From assembly GCF_001870465.1 (NCBI RefSeq), contig NZ_MDGK01000060.1:99993-163992 (forward strand): a stretch of 64,000 nt of DNA. Reading direction: 5' to 3'. The first letter of the stretch is position 1, and each line of letters begins with the position of its first letter. The notes under the pieces were generated by a model, which did not search any database, had not been told where the DNA came from, and worked only from the letters and a program-made list of their open reading frames with translations. Source of the stretch: Pseudomonas extremorientalis (GTDB lineage Bacteria; Pseudomonadota; Gammaproteobacteria; Pseudomonadales; Pseudomonadaceae). Shown in pieces: positions 51,893 to 59,410 of the stretch. The position numbers were made by a program, and so were the translations under genes.

Positions 51893-51921
51893 TTGCGAAA
51901 TCGCCTACAGTTAAATACTGT
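51893..51921 (+). promoter_or_regulatory. Sigma-70 promoter overlapped by the LexA box
   Basis: TTGCGA (51893-51898), a 17-bp spacer, then TACTGT (51916-51921). The -10 hexamer is the left half of the SOS box, so LexA would block it. Confidence 0.65.
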
Positions 51922-51935
51922 ATGTGCGTACAGCC
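51916..51935. promoter_or_regulatory. LexA/SOS box
   Basis: TACTGTATGTGCGTACAG has CTG and CAG separated by exactly 10 bases with TA before the CTG, close to the consensus TACTGT-(AT)4-ACAGTA. It lies 17 bp before the gene at 51952. Confidence 0.75.
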
Positions 51936-51951
51936 TATTAAGGAATACTCC

Positions 51952-52203
51952 GTGGCAAAGTCCTCTTCCGCAGTGCCAACCGCACCTGATGCCTACGAAC
52001 GCCTGGCTATTCGCGTGCAAAAGATCATCAATTCAACCAACGCCCAGAAAGCCAAGGCAGCGTTGATCTTCCGTTTGCCGGACGAGCCCGAGGATGAATG
52101 GGCGCGCTTGCTGGAGGAAATAGCAGAGAACGACAACGTCACCCTCGCCTATCGTGACGACGGTGGCGTACAGATTTTCTGGGTTGTACCGAAGGAAGAT
52201 TGA
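51952..52203 (+). CDS. Small hypothetical protein, likely SOS-regulated
   Basis: An 83-residue protein from a GTG start behind TAAGGA. Pattern: a helical N-half (DAYERLAIRVQKIINSTNAQ KAKAALIFRLP) and an acidic alpha/beta C-half (DEPEDEWARLLEEIAENDNVTLAYRDDGGVQIFWV). No known domain name. Start at GTG 51952 preferred over ATG 51922, which would lie inside the LexA box. It ends 4 bp before endA and is likely cotranscribed with it. The SOS box suggests induction after DNA damage; perhaps a checkpoint or nuclease-modulating factor, but that is speculation. Confidence 0.82.
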   Translation: MAKSSSAVPTAPDAYERLAIRVQKIINSTNAQKAKAALIFRLPDEPEDEWARLLEEIAENDNVTLAYRDDGGVQIFWVVPKED

Positions 52204-52207
52204 TTCA

Positions 52208-52897
52208 ATGAGTGTCCGTTTTATCGCGGTGTGCTGCCTGTTTTTTGCTGTCACCGCCCACGCCCAGGCGCCACGCACGTTCAGTGAAGCCAAGAAAATC
52301 GCCTGGAAGCTCTACGCTCCACAATCCACCGAGTTCTATTGCGGTTGCAAGTACACGGGCAATCGCGTGGACTTGAAAGCCTGTGGCTACATCCCCCGCA
52401 AAAACGCCAATCGTGCCGCACGCATCGAATGGGAGCACATTGTTCCCGCCTGGCAGATCGGGCATCAGCGCCAATGCTGGCAGGACGGTGGGCGTAAGAA
52501 CTGCACGCGCCATGATGACGTGTTCAAGCGTGCCGAAGCGGACCTGCACAACCTGGTACCCAGCATCGGTGAGGTCAACGGTGACCGAAATAACTTCAGT
52601 TTTGGCTGGCTGCCGGTACAAAGCGGGCAGTATGGGTCTTGCCTGACTCAAGTGGATTTCAAGGCCAAGAAGGTCATGCCGCGCCCTTCCATCCGGGGAA
52701 TGATCGCCCGCACCTATTTTTATATGAGCAAACAGTACGGCTTGCGACTGTCGAAACAGGATCGCCAGTTGTACGAAGCCTGGAACAAGACCTACCCGGT
52801 GCAGGCCTGGGAGCGCCAGCGTAACCAGACAGTGGCGTGTGTGATGGGGCGCGGCAATGAGTTTGTCGGCCCGGTGAATCTGAAAGCCTGTAGTTGA
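52208..52897 (+). CDS. endA: Endonuclease I, exported
   Basis: A 229-residue nuclease of the EndA/NucM family with a signal peptide (MSVRFIAVCCLFFAVTAHAQ). The His-metal finger is in RIEWEHIVPAW; HNLVPSIGEVNGDRNNFSFGWLP follows, with several cysteines (CGCKYTG, QCWQDGGRKNCTR). It cuts double-stranded DNA non-specifically in the periplasm or medium. ATG at 52208 with AAGGAAGA upstream. The shared SOS box upstream is noteworthy. Confidence 0.94.
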   Translation: MSVRFIAVCCLFFAVTAHAQAPRTFSEAKKIAWKLYAPQSTEFYCGCKYTGNRVDLKACGYIPRKNANRAARIEWEHIVPAWQIGHQRQCWQDGGRKNCTRHDDVFKRAEADLHNLVPSIGEVNGDRNNFSFGWLPVQSGQYGSCLTQVDFKAKKVMPRPSIRGMIARTYFYMSKQYGLRLSKQDRQLYEAWNKTYPVQAWERQRNQTVACVMGRGNEFVGPVNLKACS

Positions 52898-52900
52898 AAA

Positions 52901-52919
52901 TGGGCGAAACTCCCGCCCA
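52901..52919. terminator. Short inverted repeat between convergent endA and SPOR genes
   Basis: TGGGCG and CGCCCA with an 8-base loop, 4 bp after the endA stop and 10 bp before the SPOR gene stop. A weak bidirectional terminator is possible. Confidence 0.35.
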
Positions 52920-52928
52920 CCCGGCGCG

Positions 52929-53309
52929 TTACTGTGCCGCCTTGTGCTCGATAACCTGCGATTCGGTATCGGTTTTCTTGGCGCGCGCCATTTTCTCGTT
53001 GAGCAGTGCCTGCTTGGCCTCCGCTTCAGCCTTGGTCGCGAACGGCCCCAGCAAGACTTCGTCCTTGCCGTCAACCTTCACGATGTAAAAGTTGAAACCA
53101 TGTTCCAGCAACCAGGCCGTAAGGTCGGTGATGGCCTGTAGCTTGTGGTCCGGCGGACCGACCCACACATCCCATTCCTGGGCAGCAATCGCGCCGGTTC
53201 GAGGCTGGTTTTCGGTCACGACAGGCTTGCTCCTGGGGGCCTCCACGCGTTTGCCCTCACCGCAACCGGCCAATGCCAACACCGCCATTGCCATCGCTAC
53301 TTTACGCAC
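52929..53309 (-). CDS. SPOR-domain lipoprotein
   Basis: A 126-residue lipoprotein: lipobox VLALAGC, linker, and a C-terminal SPOR-like domain (WDVWVGPPDHKLQAITDLTAWLLEHGFNFYIVKVDGKDEVLLGPFATKAEAEAKQALLNE). SPOR domains bind denuded glycan strands at the septum. GTG start behind AGGAGCAGGG. Convergent to endA. Confidence 0.85.
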   Translation of the reverse strand: MRKVAMAMAVLALAGCGEGKRVEAPRSKPVVTENQPRTGAIAAQEWDVWVGPPDHKLQAITDLTAWLLEHGFNFYIVKVDGKDEVLLGPFATKAEAEAKQALLNEKMARAKKTDTESQVIEHKAAQ

Positions 53310-53469
53310 TGCCCTGCTCCTTTAAAGATAAAGAGGCGACTTTATCATTCACTGTCTATTCTGGCCGTCATAAACGTTGGCTTAAACAATGCGAATCATG
53401 TATCGCAGACCTGTATGATGCCGCCATGGGAATTAATGTCGCCTCTATGCGTCCTAAAAAGAGGCAGTC

Positions 53470-53479
53470 ACAGGGAAGC
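53470..53479 (+). promoter_or_regulatory. Candidate Rsm-binding site in the rsmE leader
   Basis: ACAGGGAAGC fits nine of ten positions of the CsrA/Rsm consensus (A/U)CANGGANG(U/A). It lies about 80 bases upstream of the rsmE ATG and would only matter if it is transcribed. Confidence 0.35.
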
Positions 53480-53543
53480 GCTTAGCAGTAAGCTACACAC
53501 ATCCGACACCTGCCCTGTCTGAAACATGTGTCCTTAAAAGTAA

Positions 53544-53553
53544 TCAAGGAGAA
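53544..53553 (+). promoter_or_regulatory. Rsm-type site over the rsmE ribosome binding site
   Basis: TCAAGGAGAA has the core CANGGA and includes the Shine-Dalgarno of rsmE. Binding by an Rsm protein would block translation, giving negative autoregulation. Confidence 0.5.
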
Positions 53554-53557
53554 GTCC

Positions 53558-53752
53558 ATGCTGATACTCACCCGCAAAGTTGGTGAAAGCATAAACATCG
53601 GTGATGACATCACGATCACCATCCTGGGCGTCAGCGGCCAGCAAGTAAGAATCGGCATCAACGCACCCAAGGATGTTGCCGTGCATCGCGAGGAGATCTA
53701 CCAGCGCATCCAGGCCGGTTTGACTGCCCCGGACAAAAACCAGACGCCTTGA
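53558..53752 (+). CDS. rsmE: CsrA-family translational regulator RsmE
   Basis: A 64-residue CsrA protein: MLILTRKVGESINIGDDITI, with the RNA-contacting Arg in VRIGINAPKDVAVHREEIYQRI. The KVGESINIGDD/SGQQVRIGIN form and the tail AGLTAPDKNQTP match RsmE, the paralogue in the P. fluorescens group, rather than RsmA, as I recall them. It blocks translation of secondary metabolism and exoenzyme mRNAs until titrated by Gac-controlled small RNAs. Own leader carries GGA sites. Confidence 0.92.
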   Translation: MLILTRKVGESINIGDDITITILGVSGQQVRIGINAPKDVAVHREEIYQRIQAGLTAPDKNQTP

Positions 53753-53963
53753 AGCGCCCTCAGTAGCCAGCCCTTTCGTGCACTGTAATGGCTGGCGAAA
53801 ACCTCTTCACACCGCTCTTGTCATTGCTGCGTGACTGACGCCACCAATGCGTTCATCTTCATGGAAAGATGAAACTGTCTTCACGCCCGGAACTTGTTGT
53901 TTCATTCTCAGCCGAATCTTCTGACTGACACTCAGCCATCCGTGTGCATTCAGGAGCATGTCG

Positions 53964-54203
53964 ATGCGGCCCAGGCCCCCACCGCCATTTGCCTACACGT
54001 CTTGGATGATCGCCTTATCGATAGGATGGGTCTTCGCAGGGCTGGCCTATGGTTTGAAGTATGCAATCGAAGGCTCAGGCTCCGCCGCTCCTCATTCGGG
54101 GCTGGACTTGGCGCTGCTGCTTTGCGGGTACTTGTTCCTGTTTTGTCTCAAACCTATCCAGAAGTCCGTGCAACGCAGGTTGTGCCGGCAAACGCGTCAG
54201 TGA
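53964..54203 (+). CDS. Small two-helix membrane protein
   Basis: A 79-residue protein with two predicted membrane helices: YTSWMIALSIGWVFAGLAYGL and LDLALLLCGYLFLFCL, a proline-rich start (MRPRPPPPF) and a basic tail (KPIQKSVQRRLCRQTRQ). No family is recognised. The ATG at 53964 has AGGAG at a good distance; ATG 53958 is too close to it. Convergent with the HAD gene. Confidence 0.6.
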   Translation: MRPRPPPPFAYTSWMIALSIGWVFAGLAYGLKYAIEGSGSAAPHSGLDLALLLCGYLFLFCLKPIQKSVQRRLCRQTRQ

Positions 54204-54269
54204 CATCGCGCTCATCGCTAGCAGGCACCGCTATCAACAGCGTCACAGCACGAGTTTGGCCTTTTCGTA

Positions 54270-54947
54270 TCAGCCCGCCCGACTCTTCAAGTACAACAAG
54301 CCATCTGCGTCACGCTGTACGTCCAACTGCTGGTACCCGTCTATCGAAGGGTGGTCAGTGGCCACAGGCGTGCGATGCGTCGACGTCACGACCATCACAT
54401 CCGCGCCTGCGGCCTCTCCCGCACGAATACCCACCGCCGCATCTTCAAACACCAGGCATTCCTGCACCGGCACACCCAGGCGTTGCGCCCCCAAAACGTA
54501 ACAAGCCGGATTCGGCTTGCCGACGGCCACGTCTTCAGCCGTCACCAATACCGCCGGCGGCGCAATGCCCGCTGCTTGCAGTCGGCGCAACGCCAACTCC
54601 CTGGGGGCAGAAGTGACCAACGCCCATTGATCACCCGGCAGACGGTTCAGAAACGCCACGGCGCCGGAAATCGCCACAACACCTTCGACATCATTGATTT
54701 CAGCCTCGGTGATCCACTGCGCTTCAACCTCGGGATCGACGCCCGGCAATGCCTGGCGCGTAATGGTGTCGATCGCGCGGGCGCCGTGAATAGTCGTCAA
54801 AAAAGCCGCCACATCCAGCCCATGACGTTCAGCCCAGATGCTCCACACCCGCTCGGCAGCGGCAATGGAGTTGAGCAAGGTCCCATCCATATCAAACAAA
54901 AAGGCACGGTAACGGCGGTTGAACACGGCTGAAGCTCGGATAGACAC
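54270..54947 (-). CDS. HAD-superfamily sugar phosphatase-like protein
   Basis: A 225-residue HAD hydrolase, subfamily IA. Motif I FLFDMDGTLLNS supplies nucleophile and acid/base Asp; motif II WALVTSAPREL; motif III GKPNPACY; motif IV VFEDAAVGIRAGEAAG. Resembles 2-deoxyglucose-6-phosphate and related sugar phosphatases. GTG start. Monocistronic; no substrate can be assigned. Confidence 0.86.
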   Translation of the reverse strand: MSIRASAVFNRRYRAFLFDMDGTLLNSIAAAERVWSIWAERHGLDVAAFLTTIHGARAIDTITRQALPGVDPEVEAQWITEAEINDVEGVVAISGAVAFLNRLPGDQWALVTSAPRELALRRLQAAGIAPPAVLVTAEDVAVGKPNPACYVLGAQRLGVPVQECLVFEDAAVGIRAGEAAGADVMVVTSTHRTPVATDHPSIDGYQQLDVQRDADGLLYLKSRAG

Positions 54948-54984
54948 TGAGCGAATTCCTCATGGGCGGAAAAATGATAGGCCG

Positions 54985-55045
54985 ATGCAATCTACGGATC
55001 ACCTCGGTGCTTGTAAACGCTACCGAGGTGATCCGTAGATTGCAT
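54985..55045. repeat. 24-bp perfect inverted repeat
   Basis: Left arm 54985-55008 and right arm 55022-55045 are exact reverse complements over 24 bases, separated by 13 bases. The arms begin ATGCAATCTACGGATCACCT. There is no T-run. The right arm runs two bases into the response-regulator box at 55044-55059. Confidence 0.85.
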
Positions 55046-55060
55046 TACAGGTTTGTAATG
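55043..55060. promoter_or_regulatory. CusR/HprR-like box 1
   Basis: CATTACAGGTTTGTAATG: perfect 7-bp arms around GGTT, the arrangement recognised by CusR/HprR-type response regulators (ATTACA-N4-TGTAAT). It lies 99 bp upstream of the hydrolase start. Confidence 0.7.
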
Positions 55061-55158
55061 GAGCGGTAAGTCTTACCAGCACCCTCACTTCATACAGTGG
55101 AATCGTCAGTCACCCACACCGGATGACGCCACTTCCTACTGATGAAAAGGGTCCCCCC

Positions 55159-55929
55159 ATGAAACCTGCAAGCAAACTCTGCCTGATCGCCGCCAGCCTG
55201 CTGATGCTGGGCACGGGCACCGCCATGGCCGGCAACGTGGCGTCGGTCAAAGCCGATAACGTGGTGCTGGTGCATGGTTCCTGGGCTGACGGCTCGAGCT
55301 GGTCCGAGGTGATCACCCGCCTCCAGGCCGCCGGTCTGCATGTCACTGCCGTGCAGAACCCGCTAACCTCGGTGGCCAACGACGTGGCCGCCACCAACCG
55401 TGTACTGGACCAGCAAGACGGCCCCACCGTGCTGGTCGGCCACTCCTACGCCGGCACCGTGGTCAGCGACGCCGGGGCCAACCCGAAGGTCAGCGCCCTG
55501 GTGTACGTGGCCGCCCGCGCGCCTGACGCCAATGAAGACTTTGTCGCACTCTCGGCAAAGTATCCGAGCATGCCGGTACGGGCCGGCGTTGAAGACCACG
55601 ACGGCTACCTTACCCTGAGCCAGGAGGCCTTCCTCAAATACTTTGCCGGCGATGTGCCGCATGCCAAGGCCATGGAGCTGTACGCCGTGCAGCAGCCCAT
55701 CGCCAAGACCCTGTTCAGCGGTCGCACCGTCAACGCCGCCTGGCACACCAAGCCTTCCTGGTATGCAGTGTCGGCGAATGACCAGACCATCAATCCGGAC
55801 CTGGAGCGCTTCCTCGCCAAGCGCATGAACGCCACCACCATCGAGCTGCCTTCGAGCCACCTGTCGCTGGTGTCCCACGCCAAGGAAATCACCGACCTGA
55901 TCCTCGAGGCCTCTGGCCGCCAGCCCTGA
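55159..55929 (+). CDS. Exported alpha/beta hydrolase
   Basis: A 256-residue alpha/beta hydrolase with a signal peptide (MKPASKLCLIAASLLMLGTG TAMAG). The oxyanion motif LVHGSWADGSSW, nucleophile elbow LVGHSYAGTV and late His in PSSHLSLVSHAKEI give the Ser-Asp-His set. Substrate unknown. The upstream box and adjacency to the two-component system suggest it is a target of that system, perhaps a periplasmic detoxifying esterase. Confidence 0.86.
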   Translation: MKPASKLCLIAASLLMLGTGTAMAGNVASVKADNVVLVHGSWADGSSWSEVITRLQAAGLHVTAVQNPLTSVANDVAATNRVLDQQDGPTVLVGHSYAGTVVSDAGANPKVSALVYVAARAPDANEDFVALSAKYPSMPVRAGVEDHDGYLTLSQEAFLKYFAGDVPHAKAMELYAVQQPIAKTLFSGRTVNAAWHTKPSWYAVSANDQTINPDLERFLAKRMNATTIELPSSHLSLVSHAKEITDLILEASGRQP

Positions 55930-55935
55930 GCCGCG

Positions 55936-55953
55936 CATTACAAACTTGTCATC
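55936..55953. promoter_or_regulatory. CusR/HprR-like box 2
   Basis: ATTACAAACTTGTCAT at 55937-55952 has the same 6-4-6 layout as box 1 with a single change in the right arm. It lies 88 bp before the DUF2790 gene start. Confidence 0.65.
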
Positions 55954-56040
55954 ATCCTGTTGGTTGGCTGTTCGGGGTGCCTGGTTACCGTGAACTCACT
56001 GTCACGATCTGGCAGCCAACCCTTAAAGAGAGATACCACC

Positions 56041-56286
56041 ATGAAACTGTTTGTCCTCGGCTTTACCGCTCTGCTCGCTACCGGTTCCGTGCTTGCCGCA
56101 GAACCTGTGATCCATGACAAAACCGGCTTCTTCGTGCACCTGGATGTGGCCAAAGTGCTGTCGAGCACCGACACCTACGGCCAATGCGGCATCGTCCCGG
56201 CGCGCCTCGACTACCTGGACAGCCAGGGTCGCGAACATGTGTTGGACTACCAGGTCCAGGGCATCGGTTGCGCCAGCGACAATTGA
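56041..56286 (+). CDS. DUF2790 family exported small protein
   Basis: An 81-residue protein with a signal peptide (to VLAAEP). The mature part HLDVAKVLSSTDTYGQCGIVPARLDYLDSQGREHVLDYQVQGIGC fits DUF2790, a Pseudomonas family with two conserved cysteines. Members are often near heavy-metal-type two-component systems. It starts the box2-DUF2790-regulator-kinase transcript; function unknown. Confidence 0.85.
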   Translation: MKLFVLGFTALLATGSVLAAEPVIHDKTGFFVHLDVAKVLSSTDTYGQCGIVPARLDYLDSQGREHVLDYQVQGIGCASDN

Positions 56287-56328
56287 TCGGGCTACACTTG
56301 CGCCACGCATTGAGACAGGGCACTTCCC

Positions 56329-57000
56329 ATGAACATTCTTGTAGTCGAAGACGAACCCAAGGCCGGCAATTACCTGCTCAACGGCCTGCAGGAACTGGGT
56401 TACTCCGTCAGCCTCGCCCGTGACGGCGTGGACGGTTTGCACCAGGCCCTGGAAACAGCGTTCGACGTGATCGTGCTGGATGTGATGATGCCGAAAATGG
56501 ACGGCTGGGAGGTGCTGCGCCGCCTGCGAAAGGAAGCCGATACGCCGGTACTTTTCCTGACGGCTCGCGACGACATTGCCGACCGCATCAAGGGCCTGGA
56601 GCTGGGTGCCGATGATTACCTGATCAAGCCTTTTTCCTTCGCTGAACTGGTGGCACGCTTACGAACCCTGACCCGTCGCGGCCCAAGCCGGGAAGAGGAA
56701 CAACTGCAGATCGCCGACCTGCAAATCGACGTGCTCAAACGCCGTGTCACCCGCGCCGGCACCCGCATCACCCTGACCAACAAAGAGTTCGCCTTGCTGC
56801 ACCTGTTCGCCACTCATCAGGACCAGGTGCTGTCCCGCTCGCTGATCGCCTCGCGGGTGTGGGACATGAATTTCGACAGCGACACCAACGTGGTCGACGT
56901 GGCCGTACGGCGCCTGCGCCTGAAAATCGACGACCCGTTCCAGCTCAAGCTGATCCACAGCGTGCGTGGCATCGGCTACCGTTTCGATACCCAGCCATGA
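56329..57000 (+). CDS. OmpR-family response regulator, heavy-metal type
   Basis: A 223-residue regulator. Phospho-acceptor Asp51 (VIVLDVMMPKMDG), acidic pair VVEDEPK and Lys in DDYLIKPFSFAELVARL. A winged-helix DNA-binding domain follows (NKEFALLHLFATHQDQVLSRSLIASRVW ... VVDVAVRRLRLKI). The subfamily is CusR/CopR/HprR. Overlaps the kinase gene by 4 bp. It probably binds the two ATTACA boxes nearby. Confidence 0.93.
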   Translation: MNILVVEDEPKAGNYLLNGLQELGYSVSLARDGVDGLHQALETAFDVIVLDVMMPKMDGWEVLRRLRKEADTPVLFLTARDDIADRIKGLELGADDYLIKPFSFAELVARLRTLTRRGPSREEEQLQIADLQIDVLKRRVTRAGTRITLTNKEFALLHLFATHQDQVLSRSLIASRVWDMNFDSDTNVVDVAVRRLRLKIDDPFQLKLIHSVRGIGYRFDTQP

Positions 57001-58397
57001 ACACACGCCGTCATTACTCCCTGACCCTGCGCCTGGCGTTGATCTTCGCCCTCCTCGCCTTCGCCCTGCTGGCGACCCTCGGTGTGGCGCTGTATCGCGA
57101 ACTGGAGCGGGAATTGATCATGCGTGACGACGCGGCCTTGATCTACCGCATAGATCAGTTGCGCAACCTGCTCAATGACAGCAACACCCTGGACCTGATC
57201 AAGACCAAGCCGGAGTTGTTCCAGAACATGCTCGGCAACCGCGAATCGGTACTGAGCATCGCCGCGCCAGGACAGAAGCCATTGCTGACGGTCAATCCCG
57301 GCAATATCGACCTGCCTTCCATACCCCCGGTCCCCAAGAACCACGAACTGACGCTCGCCGACGTACACCATTTTCCCAGCATCAACGGCGTACCCTTCGC
57401 CACCGTCGCCGCGTCCATCGACTCCGGCGACCTGGGCAGCCTGCAAGTCACCACGGGGCGCCTGATGACCGAGCGCACCAGCGTACTCGCCAGCTATCGC
57501 CTGAGCGTTTATATCCTGGCGAGCATTGCCGCACTCATCCTGGCCCTGGTCGGCTACCTGCTGGTTCATCGCGGGCTGTTACCGTTGCGACGCCTGGCCC
57601 GGCACGCTCAAGGCATTGGCGTCGGCAACCTCGCTGAACGCCTCGACAGCCACGGTGCGCCTAAAGAACTGCTGCCGATGATTGATTCATTCAATACCAT
57701 GCTTGAGCGGCTGGCCAAGGGCTTTGTCCAACTGGGTCAGGTGTCCACCGACATGGCCCACGAGCTGCGCACCCCCATCAACAATTTGCTGGGGGAAACA
57801 CAGGTCGCCCTTCAACAGCACCGCAGCATTGAAAGTTATCAGCAGTTGTTGGCGTCCAATGTGGAAGAGCTTGAACGCCTGGCGCGGATGCTCGATAACA
57901 TGCTGTTCCTCGCGCGCACCGACCCGGCCAGTGCTTTGCGGCAACGCCAGGAACTCAGTGCCTGGGACGAGGTGGAGCGCATCGCCGAGTACTTTGAGGG
58001 CTTGGCGGGTGATGCGGATATCAGCATTCACGCAGAAGGTGAAGGCGTGATCTGGGCGGAGCCGATGCTGCTGCGCAGGGCGCTGGCGAACCTGTGCGCC
58101 AACGCCATCAAATATGGTGCGCCACGTACCGAGCTGGAGATCCGCGCCGTGCCAAGCGCCGATGGCATTCACCTGAGGGTCAGCAATCAGGGCGAGACCA
58201 TCGCCGCCGAGCATCTGCCGCGGCTGTTCGAACGGTTTTACCGGGTGGATGAGTCACGGGAACGTTCTGCACAGTCCAACGGGTTGGGATTATCGATTGT
58301 GGCAACCATCATGCAACTGCATAACGGGCGGTACAGGGTAAGCAGTGAGGCAGGTGTGACGTGTTTTGAGTTGTTCTTTCCTAGACGGGAAGATTGA
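56997..58397 (+). CDS. Heavy-metal-type sensor histidine kinase
   Basis: A 466-residue membrane kinase. TM1 near residues 10-32, periplasmic sensor about 33-165, TM2 near 166-188, HAMP (HRGLLPLRRLARHAQGIGVG), HisKA with STDMAHELRTPINNLLG (phospho-His), N box ALANLCANAIKYG and G box GLGLSIVATIMQLHNG. The type matches CusS/CopS/HprS. The periplasmic domain shows no obvious Met or His cluster for copper, so oxidant or another metal is open. ATG overlaps the regulator stop. Confidence 0.92.
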   Translation: MNTRRHYSLTLRLALIFALLAFALLATLGVALYRELERELIMRDDAALIYRIDQLRNLLNDSNTLDLIKTKPELFQNMLGNRESVLSIAAPGQKPLLTVNPGNIDLPSIPPVPKNHELTLADVHHFPSINGVPFATVAASIDSGDLGSLQVTTGRLMTERTSVLASYRLSVYILASIAALILALVGYLLVHRGLLPLRRLARHAQGIGVGNLAERLDSHGAPKELLPMIDSFNTMLERLAKGFVQLGQVSTDMAHELRTPINNLLGETQVALQQHRSIESYQQLLASNVEELERLARMLDNMLFLARTDPASALRQRQELSAWDEVERIAEYFEGLAGDADISIHAEGEGVIWAEPMLLRRALANLCANAIKYGAPRTELEIRAVPSADGIHLRVSNQGETIAAEHLPRLFERFYRVDESRERSAQSNGLGLSIVATIMQLHNGRYRVSSEAGVTCFELFFPRRED

Positions 58398-58521
58398 GCG
58401 CAAACGCCCGGTGTTATTTTGCAAAGGTTTGTCTCTTAACACTGGTCGCGAGCCAGACTAGTCTCGCTTCCCAAGGGGCTCAAGGGAGAGCCGGCAGCGG
58501 TAAAATTATGGAGATCCTGAA

Positions 58522-58746
58522 ATGGAAATGCGATTAGGTTTACTGGAAAAGGGGCTGGCTGAAATGAATGAGAAGCTGATCACCGTTTCGAGCAAGGCAG
58601 ACGCCATGGACAAGCACTTCGCTTCCAAGGCAGACCTGGCAACTACTGAACTGAACCTTATCAAATGGTACGTGGCAACCGCATTCGCCATGACAGGCCT
58701 GGCTTGCGCTATCACCTTCGGGCTTACTCGACTGTTTGCGATTTGA
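58522..58746 (+). CDS. Small coiled-coil membrane protein
   Basis: A 74-residue protein: heptad-like N-half (MEMRLGLLEKGLAEMNEKLI TVSSKADAMDKHFASKADLA) and one C-terminal helix (WYVATAFAMTGLACAITFGL). The architecture resembles XhlA-like and related coiled-coil membrane anchors, but no family can be named firmly. GGAGAT precedes the ATG. Confidence 0.68.
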   Translation: MEMRLGLLEKGLAEMNEKLITVSSKADAMDKHFASKADLATTELNLIKWYVATAFAMTGLACAITFGLTRLFAI

Positions 58747-58761
58747 GGAGCGTCGGGCCGA

Positions 58762-59403
58762 TCAGCTGACCTGCCCGCCCGCTTCCTCTACATCCACCGG
58801 TGTTTGCCACGCCGCCAGCACAGCTGACTGCAGCCCCACAACCAACGTATCCAACGCCATTGAGGGCCGCTGTGAATCTGCCACCTGCTCTGGCAGAAAA
58901 GGTACGTGGATAAACCCACTGCGTACCCCAGAACCTGCGAGCGCATGCTGCAACAGATAAAACACCTGGTTACACACAAATGTCCCAGCCGTCTGCGATA
59001 CCGAGGCCGCGACTCCCGCGTCGCGCACAGCCTTGACCATCGCCTTGATCGGCAAGGTCGTGAAGTAGGCCGCCGGGCCGCCGGCTACGACAGCCGTATC
59101 GATAGGCTGCTCCCCGAGGTTATCGGGGATGCGTGCATCATTGATATTGATCGCCACCCGTTCGACTGAGATATCGCTACGCCCAGGCCCCAGGCCAGTC
59201 GCAATCACCATCGCCGGGTGCAACTCGTCGATCAGCCCGGTCAGGCAAGCGCCCGCCGTGGCAAATGCGCAAGGCAGCAATCGCGCAACAATCTGCACAT
59301 CGCTTTCCAGTCGCACGCCGTCCAGTTGGCGCACGGCTTCCCAGGAGGGGTTCACCCGGTCTTGATCAAAGGGCTCGAAACCCGTCAGCAGTACAATTTG
59401 CAT
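58762..59403 (-). CDS. pcp: Pyrrolidone-carboxylate peptidase
   Basis: A 213-residue C15 peptidase that removes N-terminal pyroglutamate. The catalytic triad is Glu81 (SVERVAININ), Cys144 (TAGTFVCNQVFY) and His166 (GFIHVPFLP). ATG at 59403. It follows two transporter subunit genes in one operon, so 5-oxoproline freed from peptides or taken up is the common theme. Confidence 0.95.
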   Translation of the reverse strand: MQIVLLTGFEPFDQDRVNPSWEAVRQLDGVRLESDVQIVARLLPCAFATAGACLTGLIDELHPAMVIATGLGPGRSDISVERVAININDARIPDNLGEQPIDTAVVAGGPAAYFTTLPIKAMVKAVRDAGVAASVSQTAGTFVCNQVFYLLQHALAGSGVRSGFIHVPFLPEQVADSQRPSMALDTLVVGLQSAVLAAWQTPVDVEEAGGQVS

Positions 59404-59410
59404 CACGGCC

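Noticed and set aside
53273..53485. A 70-codon frame upstream of rsmE
   Set aside because: It overlaps the SPOR lipoprotein start, has no good ribosome site and shows no family features.
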